A DNA stretch of 46,401 bases from Desulfarculales bacterium (GTDB lineage: Bacteria > Desulfobacterota > Desulfarculia > Desulfarculales > Desulfarculaceae): positions 1-46,401 of the forward strand of contig JAIRYI010000013.1 in assembly GCA_031267815.1 (NCBI GenBank), given 5' to 3'. The notes beneath the pieces are model-generated. The model did not search any database. It was not told the DNA's origin and was given only the letters and a program-made list of their open reading frames with translations. The translations under genes and the position numbers were made by a program. Below, in pieces: positions 39,201 through 46,401 of the stretch; position 1 is the stretch's first letter, and every line of letters starts with the position of its first letter.

Positions 39201-40037
39201 ATGCAGGAAGGCGTGGGCGACCACGCTTTCAACAGTGATTCCCTGCGCCTGCGTCAGGTGCTTATAAATCTTCTGGGCAACTCGGTCAAATTCACTCCCT
39301 CGGCCGGCACCGTGAGCTTCAGCGTTACCGTGCGGGAGAAAAAAGAAAACCAAGCCCTGGTATGCTTCCAGGTGTCCGACACCGGTATCGGCATCTCTCC
39401 GGAAGCTTTGCAGAAGCTCTTTGTGGCCTTTGAACAGGGAGGGGCCAGCGTGGCCAGGGAATACGGGGGTACAGGACTGGGCCTGTCCATCAGTAAAAGC
39501 ATTATCAACCTGTTCGGCGGGGATATCACCGTCACCAGCCGGCAAGGAGAGGGAAGCCTTTTTGAGTTCTCCATCTGGATGGACTATGCCGACAATTTAA
39601 GCACGCCCCAAAACATGCGCGCCTCTTTGCCCACTTTTGCCGGCTACCGTGCCCTTTTGGTGGATGATGTGCGCATCAACCGGATTATCGTGCTGGAACA
39701 ACTGAAAAAGACCAATTTAATAATTGAGGAAGCTGACGACGGCGACACGGCGGTGGAAAAATTTTCCGCTTCCCCGATCGGCTTCTACAACATTATTTTT
39801 ATGGACGTGCAGATGCCCCGAATGAACGGCTATGAAGCCAGTAAGGCCATCCGGGCTCTGGATCGGCCAGACGCGGCCACGGTCATCATCGTGGCCATGA
39901 CCGCCAACGCCTTCCGGGAGGATGTGGAAGAGGCATTGCGCAGCGGCATGAACGACCATTTGGCCAAACCGCTGCAGCTTAACAAACTTGTGGATACTTT
40001 GGTCAAATATCTGAATTCCTATCAGGCAGGCAATTAG
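36294..40037 (+). CDS. Hybrid sensor histidine kinase (sensor, HAMP, two PAS, HisKA, HATPase, REC)
   Basis: A 1247-residue membrane kinase. TM1 is at about 22-44, followed by a roughly 490-residue extracytoplasmic region of Cache-like layout and TM2 at about 537-560. HAMP, then two PAS domains (about 620-720 and 730-850), HisKA with H874 in SHEIRTPMNAIIGM, HATPase with DTGIGIS and GGTGLGLSIS, and a receiver with D1171 in FMDVQMPRMNGYEA complete it. No output domain or Hpt follows, so phosphate must pass to a separate protein. Its TAG stop shares a base with the GTG of the next gene, a tight coupling. Confidence 0.94.
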   Translation: MYKQIVAFINKLFMSLGLGMRAKLIILFIAIKVIPLILLAYVAWQQSWSLGDYLKSRTLVLNESVQTSLMQAGEIAIADAVTALDNRAREDIESLTTNTARQVANFLYQRDDDVRFAASLPPNREIYKNFVDNKSGLVIVPGAWELTEDGKAWQPAGSAPSQAKITSSIEANNENFNYRAPDQLKYASKPLFLEMTFVDLAGKEQIKVTTSPLMDPALKDVSVRANTFVRAETYFAELGKLKPGEIYVSEVIGAYTPSKVISFYTPQSAAAAGEDYAPQQSAYAGRENPSGKRFQGIVRWATPVEQNGKITGYVTLALNHDHIMEFTDHLMPTPNRYTELPDASAGNYAFIWDYKGRSIVHPRHHSIVGYDQETGDPQIPWLEDWIYEAWKASGKTYAEFITDVPTFQDQSTARKPARELTQAGLLGLDCRYLNFAPQCTGWFDLTREGGSGSFRILWSSLWKLTTAAAIPYYTGRYGDSLRGFGFVAIGAGVDDFHRPAMQTKDTIDEIIETAHNNLDSVVAETEQGIARSLWNTAVSLSVATAMMVALVIFIAIWLASILTRKITSLIQGISRFRGGERNFRFHTPLKDEMGLLADSFDDMADSIVDSVQNPLAIVDNQRNIIYMNDAYLCKYNITLEEIKGKYYFDYSAFTEGGPSCPITAFLEHREAEVIFDSRSNIYYKGQAIPFTSLDGQTGGYIISVSDVSEIILSQKQIEQQGALLNTIFTALPDLIWYKDESGKIMAANPRFLALLGKKEEDVIGKNAGELNLPPELLEIINKQDQTIIETGQAFKAEEYMTFADGHMETVESVRIPIYAAQDKLLGILGVARDITQRVRIENELRQAQDELKVAIKKANKANDSKSAFLASMSHEIRTPMNAIIGMTSIVKRKLGEKDIPWEEIRVHMDQVDTSSQHLLSLLNDILDISKIEAGKIEISREPFILATLIDNVASIIKPRCIEKNISFKVMQEGVGDHAFNSDSLRLRQVLINLLGNSVKFTPSAGTVSFSVTVREKKENQALVCFQVSDTGIGISPEALQKLFVAFEQGGASVAREYGGTGLGLSISKSIINLFGGDITVTSRQGEGSLFEFSIWMDYADNLSTPQNMRASLPTFAGYRALLVDDVRINRIIVLEQLKKTNLIIEEADDGDTAVEKFSASPIGFYNIIFMDVQMPRMNGYEASKAIRALDRPDAATVIIVAMTANAFREDVEEALRSGMNDHLAKPLQLNKLVDTLVKYLNSYQAGN

Positions 40038-41356
40038 TGTCCCTTGATTTGAGCAGCATAGAAAACTATCTCTCAAGCTGCCGGGATCTGGCCCGGCAAA
40101 AATTCGCCTCGTATCGAAACATAACAGATCTGGCCCGGGCGGAAAGAGAGATAAACCGCTATCCCGGCCTGGAAAGCCTTGTTTTTCCCCGCCACATCCG
40201 AATTTTGGAGGATCTGGTCAGCCAGGATGAGCTTAAAGCGCAGGTTAGAAATGTGCTGGACGGCAAAGTGCTGTGGGAACATACCTGCGCCGGCGAAGCC
40301 ACCCGCCTGGGATTGGGCGCAAAATATTTAATCATTCCTTCCCGCCATTTGAATTCCATGTTTATGGGGAGGGACGCGGAGATACGCCAGCCGCTCACGG
40401 TCAGGCCGGAACAGCTCAATCACCTTAACCTGGGGCAGCGCCACATGCTGCAACTGGCCTGGAATATCCGGCAGTTGGCTTTAAGCTTGAGCTATGACTG
40501 CAAACTGGCCTTGGCAAAACAATATCTTTTGATTACCGTCAATCAGCACAGCGGCTGGGAGATCGTGGAGGATTTTGTCCGGGCGCGGTTTTACGGCTTT
40601 TCCCCGGAGCGAGTGCTTTTCATGATGCAGCACAGCTTCCCCGGACTTAAGCCGGACCGCGCCGGCGTATGGCAGATAGACGAATCTTCTCCCTGCCGCC
40701 TCCATAACCACGGGCAAATGGTCATGCAGACCACCATGGACGGGCAGATATTCACTCTGCCCGACCGGAGAAATCCCGTTTATCTGCGCTGGGAAGAATA
40801 TCTGGCTGTTCTGGAGGCCATGACTGACAAAGTATCCTTTAATATTGAAGACCTGGACTATTTGGACAGCCCCTTGGACATATTGTCCCTGGCTGCCTGC
40901 GCCAATCTCGGCCGCCAGGGGTATCAGATGGTGATGGAAGTGGTCATGAACGATCCCCTGGCCCCCATTAAAGGAGGAGCCTGTTATTACGACCAGAACC
41001 TGGGGCGGGATGTGATTATAGAATCCTTTCAACTGAGCGGAGTTGAACCGAAAGATATCACCTGCCTCAATAAAAACGTCAATCACTATCCCAATCCCGG
41101 TCAGGCCATAAAAAAAGTAAAGGCTAAAGGCCTGCCCATGCCCATAACTGTCAAGGAAGAAAATCTTTATTTTCAGCCTGTGCAGGGTGATATCAATTTT
41201 CTGGTTCCTACCGCTTTTGTCCGCCGCCATGATCTCAGTCCCATCCGCTCCTGGAAATCCGGCCGCAACACTCCGCAAGCCCTTGAGTTTATGCTGCGCC
41301 AGGAACTCCGGCCCGGATTCCTTAAATGGGCGGGAGAATTAACCGGCCTTATTTGA
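40037..41356 (+). CDS. UDPGP-like protein, putative nucleotidyltransferase
   Basis: The 439-residue protein is read from the GTG overlapping the kinase stop; AGGCAGG lies just upstream. The segment EHTCAGEATRLGLGAKYLII (81-100) looks like a worn nucleotide-binding loop of UDP-sugar pyrophosphorylases (consensus GG-x-GTRLG-x2-PK). VNQHSGWEIVEDFV, RVLFMMQHSFPGL and CRLHNHGQMVMQT fall in the order of the family's later motifs. The loop has AGEATRLG instead of GGxGTRLG, so activity is uncertain. This assignment rests on remembered motif order; it may be an unrelated uncharacterised family. Confidence 0.5.
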   Translation: MSLDLSSIENYLSSCRDLARQKFASYRNITDLARAEREINRYPGLESLVFPRHIRILEDLVSQDELKAQVRNVLDGKVLWEHTCAGEATRLGLGAKYLIIPSRHLNSMFMGRDAEIRQPLTVRPEQLNHLNLGQRHMLQLAWNIRQLALSLSYDCKLALAKQYLLITVNQHSGWEIVEDFVRARFYGFSPERVLFMMQHSFPGLKPDRAGVWQIDESSPCRLHNHGQMVMQTTMDGQIFTLPDRRNPVYLRWEEYLAVLEAMTDKVSFNIEDLDYLDSPLDILSLAACANLGRQGYQMVMEVVMNDPLAPIKGGACYYDQNLGRDVIIESFQLSGVEPKDITCLNKNVNHYPNPGQAIKKVKAKGLPMPITVKEENLYFQPVQGDINFLVPTAFVRRHDLSPIRSWKSGRNTPQALEFMLRQELRPGFLKWAGELTGLI

Positions 41357-41358
41357 AT

Positions 41359-43584
41359 ATGGAGATTTTCCAGGTAGACACGGTCTTGAGCCAGGTTCCC
41401 CAACCTCTTACTTATCTGGTGCCCGGCAATCTTGTCCCCCTGGTTCAGCCTTTACGCAGACTTTTAGTTCCTCTGCGTAACCGCCAGGTTACAGCCTTTG
41501 CCCTGAGCTGTCCGTATCCCGCTCCCGATCCGGCGCCGGATCTGAAGCCGTTAAACGACGTGCTGGATGATATCCCCAGCCTGCCTGCCGCCATGCTGCC
41601 TTTTTTCGCGGCCGCGGCCAGCTATTATCAGACTCACCTGGGGCGCCTGCTTGAGCTTGCCCTGCCCCCCGGCCTGGGCAAGCTGGGCGTTTCGGGCGGC
41701 GGGATCAAATACCAGGCTTTGATCAGCCGTTTGCCTCTCCCTTCTCCTGTGGGCCTTAAACCCCAGGCCGGACAGCTGCTGGATATTATTGACCGGCACA
41801 CCCCCATTTTTCTGGACGCCTTAAAAAATCTGTTCCCCCGCGCCTCCTTCTGGCTGCCCCGTCTGGAGGAGGCTGGGCTGATCAGAATCAGCGCGCGCGC
41901 GCGGGGATATGATTTGACGGAACAGTGCATTATCAGCCCTGAAACTCCGCCTCCTGTTCTCAGCCCTGAACAGACCCTGGCTTTGGAGGGCGTCAGCCCG
42001 GCTATCGTCCAGGGCCGCTTTCAGAGCTTTCTTCTTCACGGAGTTACCGGCAGCGGCAAGACTGAAATATATATGCGCGCCTGTGAACAGGCGCTGGCCG
42101 CAGGCAAGGGGGCATTGCTTCTGGTTCCGGAAATTGGCCTGTGTTTACGATTATATGCTCTTATGCAGGACCGTTTCGGACCCGGACAGGTGGCAGTGCT
42201 TCATTCCGGCCTCACTCCCGCCCAGCGCCGCCGGCAATGGACGCTTCTGAGCGGCGGCCAGGCCCGTCTGGCTTTGGGGGCGCGTTCCGCCATTTTCGCT
42301 CCTCTGGTCAATCCGGGAGTTATTTGTGTGGACGAGGAGCAGGATGAGGCTTATAAACAGGAAGACCGGCTGCGCTACAATGCCAGAGATCTGGCTTTAC
42401 TGCGGGGCCGGGAACAGTCATGCCCGGTCATTCTGGGCAGCGCCACCCCGGCTGTGACCACCTGGTACCAGGCCGGGCAGGGCCGCCACCGCCTTCTCAG
42501 GCTGAACCGGCGCATCCACGATACTCCCTTGCCGCGTATGGAGCTGATTGATTTGCGCTCCACTCCGCAACTGTACGGCGGCTTTCTGAGCCCCCGTCTC
42601 CATCAGGCCCTGCGCGCCAACTATGCCGCGGACCGGCAGGCTATCCTTTTTCTCAACCGGCGCGGTTTCGCCCCGGTCATGCTCTGCGGCCAGTGCGGGG
42701 AAAAATTAATCTGTCCGGCCTGCTCTTCAAGCTTCACCTGGCATCAGGAAGCCAAGCGCCTGGTCTGCCATTTATGCGGGCGTACCCGTCCCTTGCCTCC
42801 CTGCTGTCCCAACTGCCGCGGCCCGGCGGAAAAATTCCGCGCCCTGGGCCTGGGTACTGAAGCGGTAGAGGAAAAATTGCGTGCCCTGGAACCCCAATGG
42901 CGGCTGGCCCGCCTGGATCGGGATACCGCCGCCGCCCCTGCCCAGTTGGGAAAGATTCTGCAGCGGATGATTGATAAAGAAATAGACGTACTCATCGGCA
43001 CCCAGATGCTCAGCAAAGGACACCATTTTCCCTATCTGACTCTGGTGGGGGTGTTAATGGCTGACCAAGGACTTAATCAGCCCGACTTCAGGGCCGCGGA
43101 GCGGGCCTATACTCTGCTCACCCAGGTAGCGGGCCGGGCCGGCCGCCGGGATGAACAGGGGTTGGTGCTGGTGCAGTCTTTCAATCCCCATCACCACGCC
43201 CTGCGGGCAGCGCTTAACCATGATGAAAAATCCTTTTATCAACGGGAATTACAAGAGCGCCGGGACCTGGGTTATCCTCCTTTCAGCCGTCTGATCAGTC
43301 TGCGTCTGGAAGCCCCGCTCGAAAAAACCGCTCAGGAGATGGCCGCGCGCTTGCGCGCCCATCTCCTGGGGGCCGTGGAAAAATTACAATTAAAAGCTCA
43401 GATTTTAGGCCCCGCTCCCGCCCCGGTTGTCAAAGTCAAGCATCGATTCCGCTACTATCTGCTCATAAAGGCCGGGCAGGCTAAAGAAGCGGCCGGCATC
43501 CTGCGCCTGGGCTTGCACAACTTGGGTTCTTTACCCGGAGGAGCGCGCTTGGCCATTGATATTGATCCGTTGCAGTTTTCCTGA
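41359..43584 (+). CDS. priA: Primosomal helicase PriA
   Basis: Restarts stalled forks by loading the replisome. The 741-residue protein from the ATG at 41359 (two bases after the previous stop) has an N-terminal DNA-binding domain with QPLTYLVPGN, Walker A GVTGSGKT at 228-235, helicase box DEEQ at 325-328 and GSATPAVTTW. The zinc-binding region has eight Cys from CGQCGEKLICPAC to CCPNC, and the motif VI segment is QVAGRAGRRDEQG. The Walker B box is DEEQ where Escherichia coli has DEEH. An ATG at 41326 would add 11 residues. Confidence 0.94.
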   Translation: MEIFQVDTVLSQVPQPLTYLVPGNLVPLVQPLRRLLVPLRNRQVTAFALSCPYPAPDPAPDLKPLNDVLDDIPSLPAAMLPFFAAAASYYQTHLGRLLELALPPGLGKLGVSGGGIKYQALISRLPLPSPVGLKPQAGQLLDIIDRHTPIFLDALKNLFPRASFWLPRLEEAGLIRISARARGYDLTEQCIISPETPPPVLSPEQTLALEGVSPAIVQGRFQSFLLHGVTGSGKTEIYMRACEQALAAGKGALLLVPEIGLCLRLYALMQDRFGPGQVAVLHSGLTPAQRRRQWTLLSGGQARLALGARSAIFAPLVNPGVICVDEEQDEAYKQEDRLRYNARDLALLRGREQSCPVILGSATPAVTTWYQAGQGRHRLLRLNRRIHDTPLPRMELIDLRSTPQLYGGFLSPRLHQALRANYAADRQAILFLNRRGFAPVMLCGQCGEKLICPACSSSFTWHQEAKRLVCHLCGRTRPLPPCCPNCRGPAEKFRALGLGTEAVEEKLRALEPQWRLARLDRDTAAAPAQLGKILQRMIDKEIDVLIGTQMLSKGHHFPYLTLVGVLMADQGLNQPDFRAAERAYTLLTQVAGRAGRRDEQGLVLVQSFNPHHHALRAALNHDEKSFYQRELQERRDLGYPPFSRLISLRLEAPLEKTAQEMAARLRAHLLGAVEKLQLKAQILGPAPAPVVKVKHRFRYYLLIKAGQAKEAAGILRLGLHNLGSLPGGARLAIDIDPLQFS

Positions 43585-43603
43585 GATTCAGGTATAAAAA
43601 TTT

Positions 43604-44599
43604 ATGAATTATATTAAAAATTTTATTTTACTGAACCGGCCCGCAAAATCGGGGGCGCGTTTTTTTGTCCGTCTTTTAAGCTTAAGCCTGCTTTTGCTGG
43701 GGAGCGCCGGCCCGCTTTGGGCCCAGACTTCTCTCACCGGCTTGTGGGTGGACAGCCGCACGGGACGTGATTTCTGGGAAATAGAAGGCAATGAACAGGG
43801 GTTTCGCTTCACCGCTTATGGCGGCAACCCCTCATCACCCCGCTATCTGAGCCGGGGCGTGGCTTTATCCCTGCAAGCGGGCCACCTGAACGCCACCGTA
43901 AGCGATCTGCCCGGCCGTTGCTGCGCGCAGCAGGGGCGCCTGTCCATTCAGGTGCGCAGCCCCAATCAACTGCAAGTGGAGGGATCTTTCTGGAACCTGA
44001 ACCAGCCGGAGGAAGAGGGGCAGCAGGAAAGCTTCACTCTAACCCGCCTGGGAACGGAAAATGTTTCATCCCCTTCCCCGCCGCCTATAATTGATTACAA
44101 TCCTTCCCCTCTGCCGGAAAGCGGGCATACCTCGCCCACCTGGGAGGGAAGCTGGCAGGGTGACGGCTGGGCTCGTTTTTTTATCGCCCGGGAAGGCGAT
44201 ACTTTAAAAATGTTCTGGTATTACTCGCCTCAGGCTCCTTTTTTCGGTTTTTATCAGCTGGATTCTTCCGGCCTGAAAGCCGAAGGCACAGCCCTGGCAG
44301 AGACAAAAAGTCCGGGCAATACTTTTTACCGGCATGAATTGCGGCTTGATCCTGACAAGCTCAATATTGAAATTATCTCCCGCCGTCTGGCCGCGCCTCT
44401 GGAAGACGGCCGCTGGGTAACCTGGAAGAACAACCCCGGCAACAGCATCAGCCTGCATAAATTAGACGATGACTTGCCTCTTCCCGAACGAACAGCGCTG
44501 GAACAATGGTTCCGCCGCAACCGTCCCCAGGACATTTTCGAGTCAACTTTGCGCCAGGCGGACCGGGAAGGCGCCCTTTTAAAAAGAGAACATGAATGA
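43604..44599 (+). CDS. Secreted protein with two beta-rich domains, unknown function
   Basis: The 331-residue protein has a signal peptide (hydrophobic 22-38, cleavage after PLWAQ). Two similar halves start TSLTGLWVDSRTGRDFWEI and SPTWEGSWQGDGWARFFI, each like a lipocalin-type beta sheet that opens with a G-x-W motif. They are separated by a Pro/Ser-rich linker (SPSPPPIIDYNPSPLPES). A Cys pair at CCAQQ lies in the first domain. A helical tail follows. The function is unknown. It is 19 nt after priA and ends 5 bp from a convergent lipoprotein gene. Confidence 0.82.
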   Translation: MNYIKNFILLNRPAKSGARFFVRLLSLSLLLLGSAGPLWAQTSLTGLWVDSRTGRDFWEIEGNEQGFRFTAYGGNPSSPRYLSRGVALSLQAGHLNATVSDLPGRCCAQQGRLSIQVRSPNQLQVEGSFWNLNQPEEEGQQESFTLTRLGTENVSSPSPPPIIDYNPSPLPESGHTSPTWEGSWQGDGWARFFIAREGDTLKMFWYYSPQAPFFGFYQLDSSGLKAEGTALAETKSPGNTFYRHELRLDPDKLNIEIISRRLAAPLEDGRWVTWKNNPGNSISLHKLDDDLPLPERTALEQWFRRNRPQDIFESTLRQADREGALLKREHE

Positions 44600-44604
44600 A
44601 GGGG

Positions 44605-45030
44605 TTACGGTTTCCGGGTGAAAACCATCGTTTCAGAGTCTCCTTTGCTTATCCATAGCAAACGCTGCCCGGAGACGGTCAGAATAAATTCCTCATAACC
44701 CACGCTCAAAACCAAAGTATTATCCTCCGGGGTTTCTGAAACCACTGTAAAGTTAACCACTCGATCTTCCTCATCTTCTACCCCCAGCGCGGTTATGGTG
44801 CTTTTATCCGTGTCGATCATAATACCCGTATTTTCCATATAGCGGCGCAAATCGGCCGCCCATTCGGGATCATTGTTAATGGCTTCCTGAATTTGCGGAT
44901 TTTCCGCTGCGCTTTCATCAAAAGAAAACAGCCAGGTGCCCTGTAATTGCTGTAAAGGGGAAGTAGAAGCACAAGCGGACAGGCCCAGCAGCAGAGCCAA
45001 AAATAACAAGCCGTTTAATTTTTTTATCAT
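44605..45030 (-). CDS. Small lipoprotein of unknown function
   Basis: The 141-residue protein has a lipobox LSAC with C20 and then LQQLQGTWLFSFDES, a GTW-type strand that recalls the two domains of the convergent secreted protein. The mature part of about 120 residues could be one beta-barrel domain. AGGAGG precedes the ATG. No function can be assigned. Confidence 0.85.
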   Translation of the reverse strand: MIKKLNGLLFLALLLGLSACASTSPLQQLQGTWLFSFDESAAENPQIQEAINNDPEWAADLRRYMENTGIMIDTDKSTITALGVEDEEDRVVNFTVVSETPEDNTLVLSVGYEEFILTVSGQRLLWISKGDSETMVFTRKP

Positions 45031-45059
45031 AAATAAACCTCCTGAATGTTTATTATTGA

Positions 45060-45088
45060 ATAGTATATCCAGCCTGACTGGGACGCAA
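45060..45088 (-). promoter_or_regulatory. Promoter of the lipoprotein gene
   Basis: On the minus strand TTGCGT (45088-45083) and TACTAT (45065-45060) are 17 bp apart, about 30 nt before the start codon. Confidence 0.5.
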
Positions 45089-45174
45089 GGAAAATTTTTG
45101 TTGCCGGCCTTGCTTTTTTCCCGCCTTCAGACCGAAAGAGGGCCAGGAAAAGGCATAAGGGATGATTAAGTGAT

Positions 45175-46134
45175 TCACCTGCCATATTTAGGGGTTAAAC
45201 GCAGCCCTTCCTGTACCCGCCAGGCTTGCCAAGGGCCGGGCAAGGGCAGGCGTTTACCCCGTCCCGCGCCCAGCAATTTAAGCATTTGCTCCACATGTAC
45301 GGCCAGAACATGCTGACCGCACTGATAGATCAGAGCCAGACAATGCCGGATAAAGCGCCTGGTCTGCGCCTCATGCCAGGCCGGGTCCGGACGCAGCAGC
45401 CAATGAACGCCTTCCCGGCTCAAGCGCAGGGCAGCCGCTTCCTGACACCACTGGCGCCAGAAATCATTTTCCAGAGCGCAGAGAGAGGCCAGACGGGACA
45501 TGGCCTCCACCGCGCGGGGATTTATCAGATCTTCTATGAGGGGCATAAGATTATGGCGTACCCGGTTGCGGGTAAAACGGGAACAGGAATTACTCTGATC
45601 TTCCCGCCACTCCTGTCCCTGACGGCAGAGAAAGGCCCGCAATTCCCGGCCGCGCAGATTCAGCATGGGCCGCCACCAGGGCGGGCTGAACGGGCGCATG
45701 GCCGCCAGACCGCCAGGCCCGCTGCCTTGCAAAACCCGCATGAGCAGGGTTTCCGCCTGGTCATCGCCATGATGGGCCAAAGCAATCCAATCCGCCCCCG
45801 CTTCTCCGGCCAGAGACAGCAACCCCTGGCGGCGGGCTTGACGGGCGGCCAGTTCCGGAGAGATTGCCGGCCGGGCCGTAACCTCCACTTCTTTGCCGTA
45901 ATAAGGCAAATTAAGACGGCCGCAAAGTTCCCTCACAAAGGCGGCGTCCTCTCCCGCCTCTTCCCGCAGCCCGTGATTGATATGCCCTACTGTCAGCCGC
46001 CAGGCCGCCGGACCTGCTTTTTGCAGCAAAAGCAAAAGCATGGCCACGGAATCAGAGCCGCCGCTTACCGCCGCCAGAATGGAAGAGCCATGAGCAATGG
46101 CGGAGCTGTCAAATTTGCCTCTGAGGATTTGCAT
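45175..46134 (-). CDS. tilS: tRNA(Ile)-lysidine synthase
   Basis: Converts C34 of tRNA-Ile(CAU) to lysidine so that it reads AUA. The 319-residue protein has the PP-loop ATPase motif SGGSDS at 24-29, GHINHGLREEA, and ALAHHGDDQAETLLMRVLQG. Its C-terminal region is shorter than in the long TilS forms. The ATG at 46134 has no close Shine-Dalgarno; a TTG at 46152 is very close to GGGAG, so the start is uncertain. On the minus strand a TATAAT at 46181-46176 may be its -10. An insertion sequence begins about 65-140 bp upstream. Confidence 0.92.
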   Translation of the reverse strand: MQILRGKFDSSAIAHGSSILAAVSGGSDSVAMLLLLLQKAGPAAWRLTVGHINHGLREEAGEDAAFVRELCGRLNLPYYGKEVEVTARPAISPELAARQARRQGLLSLAGEAGADWIALAHHGDDQAETLLMRVLQGSGPGGLAAMRPFSPPWWRPMLNLRGRELRAFLCRQGQEWREDQSNSCSRFTRNRVRHNLMPLIEDLINPRAVEAMSRLASLCALENDFWRQWCQEAAALRLSREGVHWLLRPDPAWHEAQTRRFIRHCLALIYQCGQHVLAVHVEQMLKLLGAGRGKRLPLPGPWQAWRVQEGLRLTPKYGR

Positions 46135-46217
46135 AAAATATTTTAAGATCAAAGCTCCCGCTTACGTTTTGATTTATTATATACTATTATCAGCGGCTGG
46201 TATGATGTAACACTTAA

Positions 46218-46401
46218 GGAAGCGCTGATTAAATGGATTTTGCAAAAATGTCTTTTAGCAATTATGCGATTTGCGGTATTGGATTCTAAGGAAGCGCTGA
46301 TTAAATGGGTCATTTGCGATCGTCATTGGTCTGATTTTTTTGTATACTTTCTTTATTCTCAAGGGAGGTAGACTATGCATCAGCCTAATTTCAGCGACAT
46401 T
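46218..46401 (+). mobile_element. Left end of an IS5-like insertion sequence, truncated by the window edge
   Basis: GGAAGCGCTGATTAAATGG occurs at 46218-46236 and again at 46290-46308. Each copy is preceded by a YTAR tetramer (TTAA and CTAA), the target-site type of the IS5 group, and GGAAG is how IS5-type ends start. A transposase-like gene begins at 46375. The real element probably starts at 46290, with the copy at 46218 left from an earlier insertion or an end duplication; it may also start at 46218. Confidence 0.65.
46375..46401 (+). CDS. Transposase, IS5-like, N-terminal fragment
   Basis: Only nine codons are visible, MHQPNFSDI, with GGGAGG placed 6 nt before the ATG. IS5-family transposases often open with a short run like M-x-Q-x-FSD or FAD, so the reading fits the context. 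A -10 box TATACT lies at 46343-46348. The frame is open to the edge of the window. Confidence 0.6.

Overview
The window is a compact bacterial chromosome segment of about 54-55% GC by eye, with most genes packed end to end. The gene set points to an anaerobic, Gram-negative, Desulfobacterota-like (deltaproteobacterial) organism. It includes a low-potential 2x[4Fe-4S] ferredoxin with Asp in the second ligand position, a NifA-type sigma-54 activator, FAD-dependent ThyX, a propionate-type CoA-transferase, and a small SAP/Rho_N protein with a C-terminal cysteine motif. This placement is inference; no 16S rRNA or ribosomal marker lies in the window.

Region 1 (1-9323) is a complete type I-C CRISPR-Cas locus read on the minus strand: promoter, cas3, cas5c, cas8c, cas7, cas4, cas1, cas2, leader, then an array of 21 visible 32-bp repeats and 20 spacers that runs off the left edge. 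The most interesting signal is in front of cas3. A hairpin that reproduces the 13-nt core of the CRISPR repeat sits exactly between the -35 and -10 boxes of the likely cas promoter, which suggests repeat-mimicking autoregulation.

Region 2 (9400-20200) holds a small basic coiled-coil protein, tRNA-Lys, an aminotransferase/dehydrogenase pair of the UDP-2-acetamido-sugar uronate pathway (WbpE/WlbA type), a 58-residue Cys-rich small ORF, the SAP/Rho_N-Cys protein, a penicillin-binding transpeptidase, serS, an AcuA-like acetyltransferase, L-asparaginase, a membrane M48 peptidase and a secreted protein of unknown function. Two intergenic sites carry related palindromes.

Region 3 (20370-29115) has two divergent HTH regulators. 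One has a consensus promoter placed so that its mRNA would be leaderless. A chemoreceptor and gltX follow, then a minus-strand cluster of epimerase, Sel1 lipoprotein, broken nuclease, Sel1 lipoprotein and nuclease. That cluster is a tandem duplication in which each copy has kept a different member in good condition.

Region 4 (29320-46150) is mostly housekeeping: thyX, a NifA-like regulator, class II fba, tRNA-Leu, a MaoC hydratase with a CoA-transferase, ferredoxin, an ArsR repressor, a 1247-residue hybrid histidine kinase overlapping a UDPGP-like protein and priA, two envelope proteins of unknown function, and tilS. The right edge (46218 on) enters an IS5-like insertion sequence whose terminal sequence is present twice.
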